Shown here piece after piece: positions 45,939-55,206 of a DNA stretch of 64,000 nt. The position numbers were made by a program, and so were the translations under genes. The notes beneath the pieces were generated by a model, which ran no database searches, had not been told where the DNA came from, and saw only the letters and a program-made list of their open reading frames with translations. Location: positions 1,054,001-1,118,000 of the forward strand of contig NZ_KB905155.1 of NCBI RefSeq assembly GCF_000378605.1, in the 5' to 3' direction. Source of the stretch: Thioalkalivibrio sp. ALJ21. GTDB taxonomy: Bacteria; Pseudomonadota; Gammaproteobacteria; Ectothiorhodospirales; Ectothiorhodospiraceae. Within the stretch, counting starts at the first letter, position 1, and every line of letters starts with the position of its first letter.

Positions 45939-46994
45939 TCAACTCGCGGCCTTGTCCGGACGGGCCTGCCTGGTACTGAAGTCCGCGCCTGCAAAGAAGA
46001 GCCTGCGATACCGCCCGGGCGTGGTACCCGTCAGCCGCCGGAACAGCTCCCGACAAAAAGACACATCCTCGTATCCGACTGCAAAGCTGATCTCCTCGAT
46101 GGACATCGTGGTGGTTTCGAGCAAGTGCTTGGCCCTTTCGACGCGCACGTTCTGCAGGTAGTGCACGAGGGATACGCCGGTGGCCTGCTTGAAACGCCGC
46201 TTCAGGGTGCGTTCGGCAAGGCCGGATTCCTCGATTAGCAAGCGGATCGCCGAGTGCTCGGCAAAGTGCCGGTTCAGCCAATCCTCGCACTGCCGGATTC
46301 GGGCATCCGTGTGGTCGGATTTCAGCACCAGCGGGGTATAAGGCCCCTGGCCTTCATCGTGCCACTTGAGCAGATACACCTTGGCGATGCGGATGGCCTC
46401 CACCGGGCCCAGATGGCGCGCGATGATATGCAAGGCCAGATCGTGCCAGGACGTGGTACCCCCGGCACTGACCATCCGCCCCGATGGGTCCGCCAGGACG
46501 AGATTGGGTTCGGGCAGGAATTGCACTTCCGGATAGTCGCGCCGGAACAAGTCCTGATAGCCCCAGTGCGAGGTGGCGGCACACCCGGCCAAGAGGCCCG
46601 TTTCGGCCAGCATGATGGTTCCTGAGCAGGCCGAGTAGATGGATTTCCCGCCTTCATAACAGTCGCGAACCCAGCGCATCAGTTCCGGGTACCGGCCATG
46701 GAAGGATTCGTCCGGGCCGAGCCACAGCTCGGGCAGGATCACGATGGACGCCTCCGGCTGGTCGCGAATCGAGCAATGCGGCTGCACCGGAATGTCGTTT
46801 CCACAAAGAAACGGCTTGCGTTCGCTCGCGACGATGCGGACCCGAAACCCGGCCTGACTGACGGGCTCATGGCGAAGGCGTTGCCAGAGATTCCCGGCGG
46901 CCGACAGCACATCCACCATGCCGTACAACGCGGAACCAGCGGTTTCGGGGACGGCAACGATCAGCACCTCGACAGGCATGTCCGAGCGGCTCAT
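45939..46994 (-). CDS. GlxA-family AraC-type transcriptional regulator
   Basis: A 351-residue regulator. An N-terminal DJ-1/PfpI-like domain (residues about 8-190) has SIYSACSGTIMLAETGLLAG in place of a catalytic nucleophile loop, with Cys at the elbow. A C-terminal AraC/XylS DNA-binding domain (about 235-335) has two helix-turn-helices ending SFAVGYEDVSFCRELFRRLTGTTPGRYRR. It is divergent from the OsmC gene with a 134-bp intergenic region containing dyads, so it probably controls that gene. The ligand is unknown. Confidence 0.9.
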   Translation of the reverse strand: MSRSDMPVEVLIVAVPETAGSALYGMVDVLSAAGNLWQRLRHEPVSQAGFRVRIVASERKPFLCGNDIPVQPHCSIRDQPEASIVILPELWLGPDESFHGRYPELMRWVRDCYEGGKSIYSACSGTIMLAETGLLAGCAATSHWGYQDLFRRDYPEVQFLPEPNLVLADPSGRMVSAGGTTSWHDLALHIIARHLGPVEAIRIAKVYLLKWHDEGQGPYTPLVLKSDHTDARIRQCEDWLNRHFAEHSAIRLLIEESGLAERTLKRRFKQATGVSLVHYLQNVRVERAKHLLETTTMSIEEISFAVGYEDVSFCRELFRRLTGTTPGRYRRLFFAGADFSTRQARPDKAAS

Positions 46995-47061
46995 CTGCGT
47001 CCTCCGGTGGCACGAACGCCACGCTTCTGGCTCGTCTGCCGCTTATGCAGTAGATCACCCG

Positions 47062-47097
47062 GTTATAGCCTATAACTGCGCCACCATCCGATGGCGC
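47062..47097. promoter_or_regulatory. Dyads between the GlxA-type regulator and osmC
   Basis: GTTATA-GCC-TATAAC (47062-47076) is followed directly by GCGCCA-N8-TGGCGC (47078-47097). Both are perfect inverted repeats within the shared divergent promoter region, about 32 bp upstream of the OsmC start. They are candidate binding sites, though AraC-type proteins more often bind direct repeats. Confidence 0.45.
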
Positions 47098-47128
47098 GAA
47101 ATGGTCCCTTCTCAAGCGGAGAACAGCC

Positions 47129-47710
47129 ATGAACACTCAAAACACGATGAACGGCCTGAACGTGGATCAGATGACCACGACCGTGCAGGCCCTGCAGGAC
47201 AACCGCGATCTCGCGCAGTTCGAGTTCCGCGCCCGCAATACCTGGATCAACGGAGGCGAGAACCGATCGACCATCAAGGACTTCTATGGTGCGGGTGCCG
47301 AAGACAGCTCGCGGGATACCGGCTGGGAATTCACCAACGGGGAACCGCCGGTACTACTCGGCAACAACGAGGGTGCCAACCCGGTTGAATACCTGCTCCA
47401 TGCACTGGCGGGATGCGTGACCACGACGACCGTGCTGCATGCCACCGCCCGGGGTATCCGTATCCATTCGCTTTCGACCGAGCTGAAAGGAACGATCAAT
47501 CTGGAAGGCTTCCTGGCGCTTAATGATGCGGTCCCCGCTGGCTACCAGGACATCACCATCCAGATGCAGATCGACGCGGACTGCAGCGAGGAAGAACTGG
47601 ACGACCTGCTGAGATTTGCGCAGGAACATTCGCCGGTCTGCAACACGGTCTGCCGACCGGTACCGGTCAGGATCGAGCGCGTGGCCCATGCTGGCCGGTC
47701 GGCGGCGTAA
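47129..47710 (+). CDS. OsmC-family protein
   Basis: A 193-residue OsmC/Ohr-superfamily protein, implicated in organic hydroperoxide reduction. The first family cysteine is in YLLHALAGCVTTTTVLHATARGI. The second is in FAQEHSPVCNTVCRPVPV, where the sequence departs from classical OsmC. GGAGAA lies 7 bp upstream of the ATG. It is divergent from the GlxA-type regulator and followed, convergently, by catalase; together they suggest a peroxide-defence neighbourhood. Peroxidase activity is inferred. Confidence 0.85.
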   Translation: MNTQNTMNGLNVDQMTTTVQALQDNRDLAQFEFRARNTWINGGENRSTIKDFYGAGAEDSSRDTGWEFTNGEPPVLLGNNEGANPVEYLLHALAGCVTTTTVLHATARGIRIHSLSTELKGTINLEGFLALNDAVPAGYQDITIQMQIDADCSEEELDDLLRFAQEHSPVCNTVCRPVPVRIERVAHAGRSAA

Positions 47711-47761
47711 AGCTGACGGCTGGAACAACGCATCCCTTGCGGGCTTCCCGGTTTCCGGTGC

Positions 47762-47792
47762 GACGGCGGCGCACGCAGTACGCGCCGCCGTC
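47762..47792. terminator. Strong hairpin between convergent osmC and katA
   Basis: GACGGCGGCGC against GCGCCGCCGTC, an 11-bp perfect stem with a 9-nt loop, in the 209-bp gap between the two convergent genes. There is no clear T-run on either side. It probably acts as a shared transcription barrier, but this is not certain. Confidence 0.5.
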
Positions 47793-47919
47793 CACTCGAA
47801 ACTGAATAGCGGACAAGGGGATCTCATCGTCCTGCGCATGCTGGCGCATACCCCAACACCAGCCGGTGTAGAACAGCGCACACTCGCCGTCCACGCTTGT
47901 GCAAGGACGCAGCGCGCGT

Positions 47920-49368
47920 CTAGCCGCCGCGCACGCCCTGCTCGATCCGCTCGCCGACGTCCGGGTCGATATTTTTCCAGTACTCGAAGGCGCGCTCGAG
48001 CACGGGTTCCGAGACCCCATCCTTCAGGTGCCCCACCACGTTGGAAACCAGTCTTTCCCGGGCGGCGTCATCCATCACCTTGCGCACCAGCGTTCCGGCC
48101 TGACCGAAGTCGTCATCGTCCCGGCGCTTGGTGTAAGGGGCGCGGACGAGCTCGCCATCCGCCGCCCATGTCGCCATTTCCGGGTAGCGCTCGCTATCCG
48201 CCGCGGGACCACCCTTGGAGTTGGGTGCATACACGGGATCCGCGACGTTCTGGACCCGCATCGCGCCATCTTTGCTGTAGCTGTGAACCGGTGCCTGTGG
48301 CGCGTTGACCGGGATTTGCTTGTAGTTCACCCCCAGACGCGCCCGGTGGGCATCAGCATAGGAGAAGACCCGCGCCAGCAGCATCTTGTCCGGGCTGAAC
48401 CCCGTGCCGGGCACCTGGTTGTTGGGCTCGAACGCGGCCTGCTCGATCTCGGTGTGGAAATCCGTAGGGTTGCGGTTCAGGGTCAGCTTGCCCACTTCGA
48501 TCAGCGGGTAGTCGCCATGCGGCCAGACCTTGGTCAGGTCGAAGGGGTTGAAGCGGTAGGTCTCGGCCTCCTTGAACGGCATGATCTGCATGTACAGCGT
48601 CCAGCTCGGGTGATCGCCCCGATCAATGGCCTGGTAGAGGTCCCGGGTGTGGTAGTCGGCGTCTTCGCCAGCGAGCCGGTCGGCCTCTTCTTGGGTCAGA
48701 AACTCGATGCCCTGGTCGGTCTTGAAGTGGTACTTCACCCAGAATTTTTCGCCCTCGGCGTTCACCCACATATAGGTGTGGCTGGAGTAGCCATTCATAT
48801 GCCGCCAGGTTTTCGGAATGCCGCGATCGCCCATCAGCCAGGTGACCTGGTGCGCGGACTCCGGCGACAGGCTCCAGAAGTCCCACTGCATGTCGTGATC
48901 GCGCAGGTTGCTGTCGGCACGGCGCTTCTGGGAACGGATGAAGTGCTGGAACTTCATCGGATCGCGAACAAAGAACACCGGCGTGTTGTTGCCCACCATG
49001 TCGAAGTTGCCTTCGCTGGTGTAGAACTTCACCGCGAAGCCGCGCGGATCCCGCCAGGTGTCCGGGCTTCCACGCTCGCCGGCCACCGTGGAGAAACGCA
49101 GCAGCACGTCGGTCTTGGTGCCGGGCTGAAACACGGCGGCCCTGGTGTAGCGGCTGACGTCGCTGGTCACCTCGAAGTGCCCGAATGCGCCGGCCCCCTT
49201 CGCATGTGGCTGGCGCTCCGTGATCCGCTCACGATTGAAGTTCGCCATCTGCTCGATGAGGTAGTGGTCATGGAGCGCGATGGGCCCATCGGGTCCGATG
49301 GTGAGCGAATGCTCGTCACTCGCGACGGGAATGCCTGCATCGGTGGTGGTCGGTTTGCTAGTCGCCAT
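47920..49368 (-). CDS. katA: Monofunctional heme catalase
   Basis: A small-subunit (clade 3 type) catalase of 482 residues, degrading hydrogen peroxide to water and oxygen. The distal His is in [18 protein letters not shown], the distal Asn in [14 protein letters not shown], and the proximal heme Tyr in [16 protein letters not shown] start it at [12 protein letters not shown] with GAGG upstream; the open frame upstream is not catalase-like. It has no signal peptide and is cytoplasmic. OxyR-type control is likely, but no operator was identified. Confidence 0.96.
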   Translation of the reverse strand: MATSKPTTTDAGIPVASDEHSLTIGPDGPIALHDHYLIEQMANFNRERITERQPHAKGAGAFGHFEVTSDVSRYTRAAVFQPGTKTDVLLRFSTVAGERGSPDTWRDPRGFAVKFYTSEGNFDMVGNNTPVFFVRDPMKFQHFIRSQKRRADSNLRDHDMQWDFWSLSPESAHQVTWLMGDRGIPKTWRHMNGYSSHTYMWVNAEGEKFWVKYHFKTDQGIEFLTQEEADRLAGEDADYHTRDLYQAIDRGDHPSWTLYMQIMPFKEAETYRFNPFDLTKVWPHGDYPLIEVGKLTLNRNPTDFHTEIEQAAFEPNNQVPGTGFSPDKMLLARVFSYADAHRARLGVNYKQIPVNAPQAPVHSYSKDGAMRVQNVADPVYAPNSKGGPAADSERYPEMATWAADGELVRAPYTKRRDDDDFGQAGTLVRKVMDDAARERLVSNVVGHLKDGVSEPVLERAFEYWKNIDPDVGERIEQGVRGG

Positions 49369-49644
49369 GGAGGTGCCTCGCTGATCAGGTGCTCGCGGCG
49401 GGCCGCGTTGCCGTATTGGGGGAGCCCCTTGGCGGGCGCGATGTCCGGAGTACTCCGCAGGAGGCACGAATAAGCGTGTCCTCCCGGCGGGACGAACCGG
49501 CGTCGCGGGGATCCACAAGGGGTCTCGATTTGCTTACATCGCCTACGAGACTAGACCCCCTGTATCGGCCATTACCACGGCGAAAATGAGTGGCCGATCG
49601 CAGTAACGAGGGCGGCCTTATCCAGCCGATTAGTTCGCTGATAC

Positions 49645-51765
49645 CTATGGGCTGTCGACTGCCTCAACGGCCTGGCGCAAGGAATTCAGTCGGTCCTGCA
49701 CCGGCTCGGGGTAGTCGGCCTGGTGACGGCCACCCAGGTGTTCGGCCAGGAAGATTTCCAGCCCGGCGAAGAAGGCGAGCCGGTTGGTCTGGTCGACCAG
49801 ACCGTGGCCCTCGTCCGGGGCCAGCAGGTACTCCACCGGGTGCCCGGCCTCGCGCATCGCCGCGACGATCTGGTCGGACTCCTGCTGTTTCACGCGCGGG
49901 TCATTCGCGCCCTGCCCGACCATCAGCGGGGCCTGGATGTTCTCGACGTGGAACAGCGGCGACTGCGCCTTGAGGCGCTCGCGGTCTTCGGCGTCTTCCG
50001 GGTCACCGACGCGGCCGTGCATGCGGCGGATGCCGGCCTCCCAGTACGGCGGGATGGATTCCATCAGCGTAATCAGGTTGGACGGCCCAACCATGGAGAT
50101 GCCGGCGGCGTACAGCTCGGGCGTCCAGGTAAGGCCGGCCAGGGCCGAGTAGCCCCCGTAGGAGGCCCCGAAGATCGCGACCCGGTCGGGATCGGCAATG
50201 CCCTCGTCGATCAGGTATTTCACGCCGTCGGTGACGTCGTGCTGCATCACGCCCGTGCCCCACTCCTGGTTGCCGGCGTTGAGGAATGCCTTGCCGAAAC
50301 CGGAAGAGCCACGGAAGTTGGGCTGAAATACCGCATAGCCGCGGTTGGCGAGGAACTGCACGGTGCCACTGTAACCCCAGGTATCGCGAATCCACGGGCC
50401 GCCGTGCGGCATCACCACCAGCGGCAGGCCCTCCGGCTCCGCCCCGTGCGGCAGCGTCAGATAGCCGGGGATCTCCTGGCCGTCGCGCGCCGTGTAGCGG
50501 ATCGGCTCCATCGGCGCGAGGTGCTCGCGCGGCAGGTCCGGACGCCCCTCGTACAGCAGCTCGATCTCGCGCGCCTCGACGTCCGCCAGATACACGCTGC
50601 CCGGATCGGTGTCCCGGATGACCCCGACCGTCCACAGGGACTCGTCGCGGGTGCGCGAGGTGATCTCCAGCTCGCCCTCGCCCAGCTCGTCGCGCAACCA
50701 TTCCAGGTGCGACTCGAAGTCCTCGTCATGGGCGTAGATGCGCTGGCGATCCCCGGTGTACGCCGTGGCCAGCAGGCGATGGTCCTGGTCGGAGAACTTC
50801 GCGCCACCGAGGTCGACTTCGCCTTCCGGATCGCGGTGCACCAGCTCTTCCTCGCTGGTGGCCGGGTCGAACAGGACCAGCTCGATCAGGTCGCGGTCGT
50901 CCCCCGCGTTGGTGCGCAGATAGAGCCGCTCGCCGTCGCGGTGGAAATTCGCGATCGAGCAGGTCTCGCCGAACGCGCAGGTGTAGATGGACTCGAACTC
51001 GTCCTGCGAGTTTACGCGCAGGATCTCGGTGCCCGCGTCGTCCGTGGTGCGCACTGCCTTGCGCAGCTCACCTTCGTGGAAGCCCCAGCCCTCGATCTCG
51101 GCGGTGTTCTTCGCCACAAGCGTCTTCTCGCCGGTCTCCAGCGATACGCGGTAGACATCGTGCAGGCGCGGGTCGCGTTCGTTCAGCCCGACGAAGATGT
51201 ACTCCGGGGCCGAGCGCGGGACGTGTTGCACCCGCGCCTGCACGCCATCGCCCCCGGCGAGCCGGCGCGACTCGGGGATGCCGTCCTGCCCGACCGCGTC
51301 CTCCAGCGCGATCACGCGCAACTCCAGATTCTCGTCGCCATCGCGATCGCGAACGAAGATCAGATACCGACCGTCGCGGGACCAGAAAAAGCCCATGACC
51401 GAGCGCGGCTCGTCGGTCAGCGGGCGCGCCGACTCCAGGGGCTCGCCCCGCTCCATCAGGTGCAGGTTCATCGCGCCCTCAAAGGCGCTCACCAGCGCCA
51501 CGTAGTCGCCATCCGGCGAGATGCGCCCGCCGGCATGCTGCGGATCACGGAAGAACTGCTCCAGCTCGAGCAGCGGGGGCGCCTCGCCCTGTGCCCAGGG
51601 GCCTTCGCTGCCCTCCACGAGTTCGGCCTCGACCTCGGTCTCGGCAGCGCTAACGGCCGGTACGGCGAACAACGCCAGCGACACGCTCAGCGCGATGGCC
51701 GCAAGCGGCGGCCTGCTCCGCTTCGTGATCCTGTGACTCGCCGAACGCTCACCCGTGGACTGCAT
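49645..51765 (-). CDS. Exported S9-family prolyl oligopeptidase
   Basis: A 706-residue secreted serine peptidase. An N-terminal signal segment (about residues 20-41, ending VSAAE) is followed by a WD40-like beta-propeller (about 70-430) and an alpha/beta-hydrolase domain. The nucleophile is Ser in IFGASYGGYSALAG (about residue 533), with Asp in GANDPRVKQQ (about 620) and His in DEGHGL (about 653). The mature protein is strongly acidic, as expected for a salt-tolerant exported enzyme. It probably cleaves peptides in the periplasm. It is a single-gene unit. Confidence 0.92.
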   Translation of the reverse strand: MQSTGERSASHRITKRSRPPLAAIALSVSLALFAVPAVSAAETEVEAELVEGSEGPWAQGEAPPLLELEQFFRDPQHAGGRISPDGDYVALVSAFEGAMNLHLMERGEPLESARPLTDEPRSVMGFFWSRDGRYLIFVRDRDGDENLELRVIALEDAVGQDGIPESRRLAGGDGVQARVQHVPRSAPEYIFVGLNERDPRLHDVYRVSLETGEKTLVAKNTAEIEGWGFHEGELRKAVRTTDDAGTEILRVNSQDEFESIYTCAFGETCSIANFHRDGERLYLRTNAGDDRDLIELVLFDPATSEEELVHRDPEGEVDLGGAKFSDQDHRLLATAYTGDRQRIYAHDEDFESHLEWLRDELGEGELEITSRTRDESLWTVGVIRDTDPGSVYLADVEAREIELLYEGRPDLPREHLAPMEPIRYTARDGQEIPGYLTLPHGAEPEGLPLVVMPHGGPWIRDTWGYSGTVQFLANRGYAVFQPNFRGSSGFGKAFLNAGNQEWGTGVMQHDVTDGVKYLIDEGIADPDRVAIFGASYGGYSALAGLTWTPELYAAGISMVGPSNLITLMESIPPYWEAGIRRMHGRVGDPEDAEDRERLKAQSPLFHVENIQAPLMVGQGANDPRVKQQESDQIVAAMREAGHPVEYLLAPDEGHGLVDQTNRLAFFAGLEIFLAEHLGGRHQADYPEPVQDRLNSLRQAVEAVDSP

Positions 51766-51857
51766 ACCTGTCTCCCGTTACATGCTGCACCAGCGACAGC
51801 CACAAGTGCCCACGGGTTCCCGACGAGGCCGGGAAAGGCCGGCCAGTCAACGAATCG

Positions 51858-52265
51858 CTAGTCTTTCCAGCCGCGAAAGCCTTCCCGTACCGAGAGGCAA
51901 CGGGCATAGCCCAGCTCGCGCAGCAGCTCGGCAGCGCGCAGGCTGCGGCGACCGCTGTTACACAGGCACAGCAGGATCTGGTCCTGCGTCACGTGGTAGC
52001 GATTGATCAGCGAGAGGAAGTGCTGAAAGTCGCGATCATCCGGCTCGTCCGCGTCCAGCAGTTCCTGCTCCTCCTCCGAGATCTCCCGCCCCAGCAGCTG
52101 TTTCAGCCGGAACAGCGGCACCGACACCGCACCTTCCACCTCGCCCTCCAGCTCCAGCTCGAAGGGCTGGCGAATATCCAGCAACACGGCCAGGCCGATA
52201 TCCACCAGTTCACGCGCCGAGCTGACGCTGATTTCCAGTTGCGGGTCGTTCGTCTCGTTCGCCAT
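51858..52265 (-). CDS. Single-domain rhodanese-like protein
   Basis: A 135-residue cytoplasmic rhodanese (sulfurtransferase) domain. VLLDIRQPFELELEGEVEGAVSVPL is the N-terminal half. The active loop CNSGRRSLRAAELL keeps the catalytic Cys and the RS pair, so it is likely active. An acidic insertion (about residues 60-80, EISEEEQELLDADEPDDRD) is unusual. In a sulfur oxidiser it could carry sulfane sulfur. It has no operon partner; the next gene is divergent. Confidence 0.87.
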   Translation of the reverse strand: MANETNDPQLEISVSSARELVDIGLAVLLDIRQPFELELEGEVEGAVSVPLFRLKQLLGREISEEEQELLDADEPDDRDFQHFLSLINRYHVTQDQILLCLCNSGRRSLRAAELLRELGYARCLSVREGFRGWKD

Positions 52266-52339
52266 GAAGGCTCCTTTGCAATGTCGGGATCGGAAAGATC
52301 GGGATTAGGCACACGAAAAATGCCACGATTCACAGGGAT

Positions 52340-52467
52340 TTGCCTTTTTCGGGGTGCCTGGGTAGCATCCTCATTTCTTTAATTCTAACAGACACTTATC
52401 AAACGATGGAGCACGCGATGACGGGAACCCTCACTTAGGCCGGGCGCCGAATGTTCCGCGCCCGGCC
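52340..52467 (+). promoter_or_regulatory. Promoter, leader ORF and GC-rich hairpin upstream of the Rnk-like gene
   Basis: TTGCCT (52340-52345) and TAGCAT (52363-52368), 17 bp apart, form a plausible sigma70 promoter. Downstream, a six-codon ORF (52418-52438, Met-Thr-Gly-Thr-Leu-Thr-stop) ends exactly where a 10-bp stem begins (GGCCGGGCGC/GCGCCCGGCC, 52438-52467). The layout resembles a translation-coupled attenuator, but the hairpin is followed only by a pyrimidine-rich tract. The main gene starts 37 bp later. Confidence 0.45.
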
Positions 52468-52503
52468 CATGCCTTCTTCTACCTCTGAACAGGAGATGCG
52501 ACC

Positions 52504-52917
52504 GTGGCGCGCAAGAATTCGTCTTACCTTCGTCAAGCCTACGATTCCCAGGTCAATCGCTGGGTCCGCCAGGACTACTGGGGCGCGATTGGTACACCAG
52601 TCGACCTGGCCTCGCTACTCGAAAAGATCGAGAGCGAGACACCCCATCCGGACACCACCCCCCGGTGCGGACAAGTCATCCAGACAGGCTGCTGCGTCCG
52701 CCTGCTGGACCTGCAGACCGAGGAAACCTATCTGGTCGAGCTTTGCGAGCCGGAGCACGCCCAGCCCGAGCGCGGCAAGATATCGATCCTGTCCCCTCTG
52801 GGCTCGCGTCTGCTGGGGCTGCGCAAGAACTCGCTGGCCGAGATCACGCTGCTCCGTAGCCGACTGCGATTCCTGGTGATCGAAATACTGGCACCGGGGC
52901 AGGATCCAGACCAATGA
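52504..52917 (+). CDS. GreA/GreB C-terminal-domain protein (Rnk-like)
   Basis: A 137-residue protein whose C-terminal two thirds (GCCVRLLDLQTEETYLVEL...ISILSPLGSRLLGLRKNSLAEI) is the GreA/GreB C-terminal fold, also present in Rnk. The coiled-coil RNA-polymerase-invading arm of GreA is missing, so it resembles Rnk, an RNA-polymerase-binding regulator. Translation starts at a GTG with AGGAG 8 bp upstream. The residues between 50 and 64 include three cysteines. A promoter and leader hairpin precede it. Confidence 0.75.
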   Translation: MARKNSSYLRQAYDSQVNRWVRQDYWGAIGTPVDLASLLEKIESETPHPDTTPRCGQVIQTGCCVRLLDLQTEETYLVELCEPEHAQPERGKISILSPLGSRLLGLRKNSLAEITLLRSRLRFLVIEILAPGQDPDQ

Positions 52918-53077
52918 TCCATACATGCCTGCCGGAGGTTCGCGCCCCGGCAGGCACATCATCAGGCCGGAATACCGTACCCGTGTGCTGCCTCTTCATC
53001 TTCGCAGAACGCTTTGGGCACAATCATCCCGTAGCGGTGCCGCCACAAATATCTTGCACCCTGCCCGAGGAGGATGC

Positions 53078-53356
53078 GTGAGGCTCTGGTCGAAGTGGAA
53101 AAAAGGTGGGGCGCTGCTGGCCGACGTGCTCAAGCGCAACGGGATCGACCCTACGGCCGCCGCGGCCCAGGAGGTGTTCAGCAAGATCCTGAACGAGGCC
53201 GAGGCGGCAGCCGATACACGCCTGAAGAACGAGCAGGCCGACGGGAGCCTCTCGCCCGACGAGCGCAACACGCGCTGGGAGGCGCTGTTCTTCGAGGAGA
53301 TCCGCGCCCGGGCCAAGAGCTACGCCCAATCCGCGCGCAACCAGCGCAAGGATTGA
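53078..53356 (+). CDS. Hypothetical protein, 92 residues
   Basis: A small charged helical protein that I do not recognise. It begins VRLWSKWKKGGALLADVLKRNGIDP. The second half (DERNTRWEALFFEEIRARAKSYAQSARNQRKD) is a long basic/acidic helix. The GTG start is chosen because GAGGAGG lies 5 bp upstream and the N-terminal Trp/Lys segment begins there. It stands between the Rnk-like gene and the DUF3817 gene on the same strand. Confidence 0.6.
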   Translation: MRLWSKWKKGGALLADVLKRNGIDPTAAAAQEVFSKILNEAEAAADTRLKNEQADGSLSPDERNTRWEALFFEEIRARAKSYAQSARNQRKD

Positions 53357-53444
53357 ACAAGCCACATTGCCCGGTGCATTTCGTGGAGTCCGTCGCACTT
53401 CGTGCTAACCTCCGCCGCGTTTCCCCATCGACCGGTCCCGCCCC

Positions 53445-53759
53445 ATGAAGCTCTTTCGCCTGATCAGCGTTCTCGAGGGTTTGTCGCTCATTACCCTGCT
53501 GTTTATCGCGATGCCGCTACGCACCTATGCGGATATGCCGCTGGCCGTCACCTATGTCGGCTGGGTGCACGGCATCCTGTTCATCATCTACGGCGCGACT
53601 TCGTTGATCGCCAGTCATCAGAGTGGCTGGCCGGTGTGGAAGTGGCTGCTGGTCCTGTTCCTCGGCGTCGTGCCGTTCGGCTTCCTCTATGTGGATTACC
53701 TGATCCGCCGCGAGGCTTCCTCCAGCGGTGAGGTCGGGGCCGCCCAAAGCGCAAACTAA
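53445..53759 (+). CDS. DUF3817-family membrane protein
   Basis: A 104-residue integral membrane protein with three predicted helices (about residues 5-27, 37-58, 67-86). MKLFRLISVLEGLSLITLLFIAMPLR and GWVHGILFIIYGATSL match DUF3817 (YdzA-like). The function of the family is unknown. The final residues are Ser/Gly-rich and soluble. It is convergent with the cytochrome peroxidase gene, with a terminator directly after. Confidence 0.82.
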   Translation: MKLFRLISVLEGLSLITLLFIAMPLRTYADMPLAVTYVGWVHGILFIIYGATSLIASHQSGWPVWKWLLVLFLGVVPFGFLYVDYLIRREASSSGEVGAAQSAN

Positions 53760-53784
53760 AAGCGGCCACCCCATGGGTGGCCGC
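53754..53784 (-). terminator. Rho-independent terminator after the cytochrome c peroxidase gene
   Basis: A 10-bp stem (GCGGCCACCC/GGGTGGCCGC) with a 3-nt loop, followed on the minus strand by TTTTAGTTT. It lies 28 bp past the stop of the minus-strand peroxidase gene and abuts the DUF3817 stop, so it may also slow transcription from that side. Confidence 0.8.
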
Positions 53785-53811
53785 CAGTTGCAGACGGTAT
53801 ACCGAGGCTCG

Positions 53812-54930
53812 CTAGTCGCGCTTCGCGAGTGCGTCGCTGCCTTCGCGCTCCTTCAGTGCATCCTCGACACCTTCAGGAAGGTCAAACGGCACCCCCTCGG
53901 GCGGACGGAAGTTCACCGGGATCTCCCCGGTCAGGGACTCCATGAAGGCGACCATGCTCTCGATCTCGTCTTCGCTGAGTTCCTGCCCGAGTTGGATCAG
54001 CGCCATGATGCGGGTCGCCTCCTCCAGCGTCTCGACACTGCCGTCATGGAAGTACGGACCGGTGTTGGCGATGTTGCGCAGGATCGGCACTCGGAAGAAG
54101 TACTGGTCGCTTTCCTGACCGGTCGCGGCCATCAGCCCTTCGTCGATGTCGTCCGGGTGCGTACCGGTATGCTCCCAGTAGTCCTCGACCACCCCGAAGC
54201 GCTGGAACTGCTCGCCACCGGCCAGGGGGCCACCATGACAACCGGCACAACCGGCGTCCATGAAGTTGCGCAGTCCACGCAGCTGGATTTCGCTCAGGAC
54301 ATCGTCCTCGCCATCCAGGAAGTCATCGAAGGGTGCCGGGTTGCGCAGCGTGGCCTGATAGGCCTGCAGCGCGAGGCCATAGTTTTCCGGGTTCACGGCG
54401 TCATCGTCATCCGGGAAGGCCTCCTCGAACTTCTCGGCATAGCCGAACTCTTCGAGCAGCGGCAGGATGTCTTCCTGCTCGTCAAAGCCCATCGAACCGG
54501 TAATCGAACCCTGGGCCTGCTCGGCACCCGTCTCGCGGTCGCCCAGCCAGCGGTTGGCCTTGGTGTCCATGGAGAAGAACACGGTCTGCGAATGGCGCCC
54601 GGTCTCGTTACCGCGGGCGTCAATGGAAAGACGGCGCAGGTCGGAACCCCAGTTCTCCTGGTAATGACAACTGGCGCAGGCGGTCATGCCGTCCCGGGAC
54701 AGGCGCTGGTCCCAGAACAGGTGCTCGCCCAGGACGGCCTTGGGATCGTTGCGTTCCTCGAAGTTGGAAGGCGTGACCGCGCCAAACATCACGCGCGCGC
54801 GATCGCGAAGCTCCTCGGCATCCTCGCTATCGGCCTGGGCCGAGGAAAAACCAATGCTGGCGACCGCCAGCACGGTGCTGGCCAGCAGTGAGTGGACCAA
54901 TGGACGGTGCTGGAAGCGGAACGGTTTCAT
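53812..54930 (-). CDS. Di-heme cytochrome c peroxidase / MauG-family protein
   Basis: A 372-residue exported protein with a signal peptide (about 1-33) and two c-heme sites: CASCH (C85, C88, H89) and CAGCH (C228, C231, H232). Segments FWDQRLSRDGMTACASCHYQENW and RVPILRNIANTGPYFHDGSVETLEEA are typical of bacterial di-heme peroxidases and MauG relatives. It probably reduces hydrogen peroxide in the periplasm with electrons from small cytochromes, although a MauG-like modifying role is not excluded. No target protein gene is adjacent. A terminator follows. Confidence 0.9.
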   Translation of the reverse strand: MKPFRFQHRPLVHSLLASTVLAVASIGFSSAQADSEDAEELRDRARVMFGAVTPSNFEERNDPKAVLGEHLFWDQRLSRDGMTACASCHYQENWGSDLRRLSIDARGNETGRHSQTVFFSMDTKANRWLGDRETGAEQAQGSITGSMGFDEQEDILPLLEEFGYAEKFEEAFPDDDDAVNPENYGLALQAYQATLRNPAPFDDFLDGEDDVLSEIQLRGLRNFMDAGCAGCHGGPLAGGEQFQRFGVVEDYWEHTGTHPDDIDEGLMAATGQESDQYFFRVPILRNIANTGPYFHDGSVETLEEATRIMALIQLGQELSEDEIESMVAFMESLTGEIPVNFRPPEGVPFDLPEGVEDALKEREGSDALAKRD

Positions 54931-55164
54931 GCTGAACCTCCTGTGGAGCAGACGCGGTTCTGCGGGTCCGCGTCTCTGGATGGGCCGAACACCGGGGCTG
55001 CGAGGGTGGCGTTCAGCGGCAAGGACAAGGCTTTTCGGCCTGGGGACAGGCTACCGACCCAGCTCCTGCATCCAATGATGCAGATCATATTCAGCAAGGA
55101 TCCGGGGGAACCGGGGTTACGCAGGCGGGTCTTGCCGGCTCCGGGAATGATGTTCCGCACCAGG

Positions 55165-55196
55165 ATCCCGGATAACCGCTGCGCGGTTTCCGGGAT
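55165..55196. repeat. Imperfect hairpin upstream of the cytochrome c peroxidase gene
   Basis: ATCCCGGATAACCGC against GCGGTTTCCGGGAT, a stem of about 14 bp with one mismatch. It lies in the 453-bp gap between the peroxidase start and the monooxygenase gene, next to a 7-bp tandem repeat. It is likely a REP-type element. The rest of the gap must hold both divergent promoters; none is clear. Confidence 0.5.
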
Positions 55197-55206
55197 GACA
55201 CTGGCA

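Noticed and set aside
49471-49484. Another GAGGACACCC motif upstream of katA
   Set aside because: It reads GGGAGGACACGCTTA on the minus strand, lacks the CCCA core and lies in the opposite orientation.
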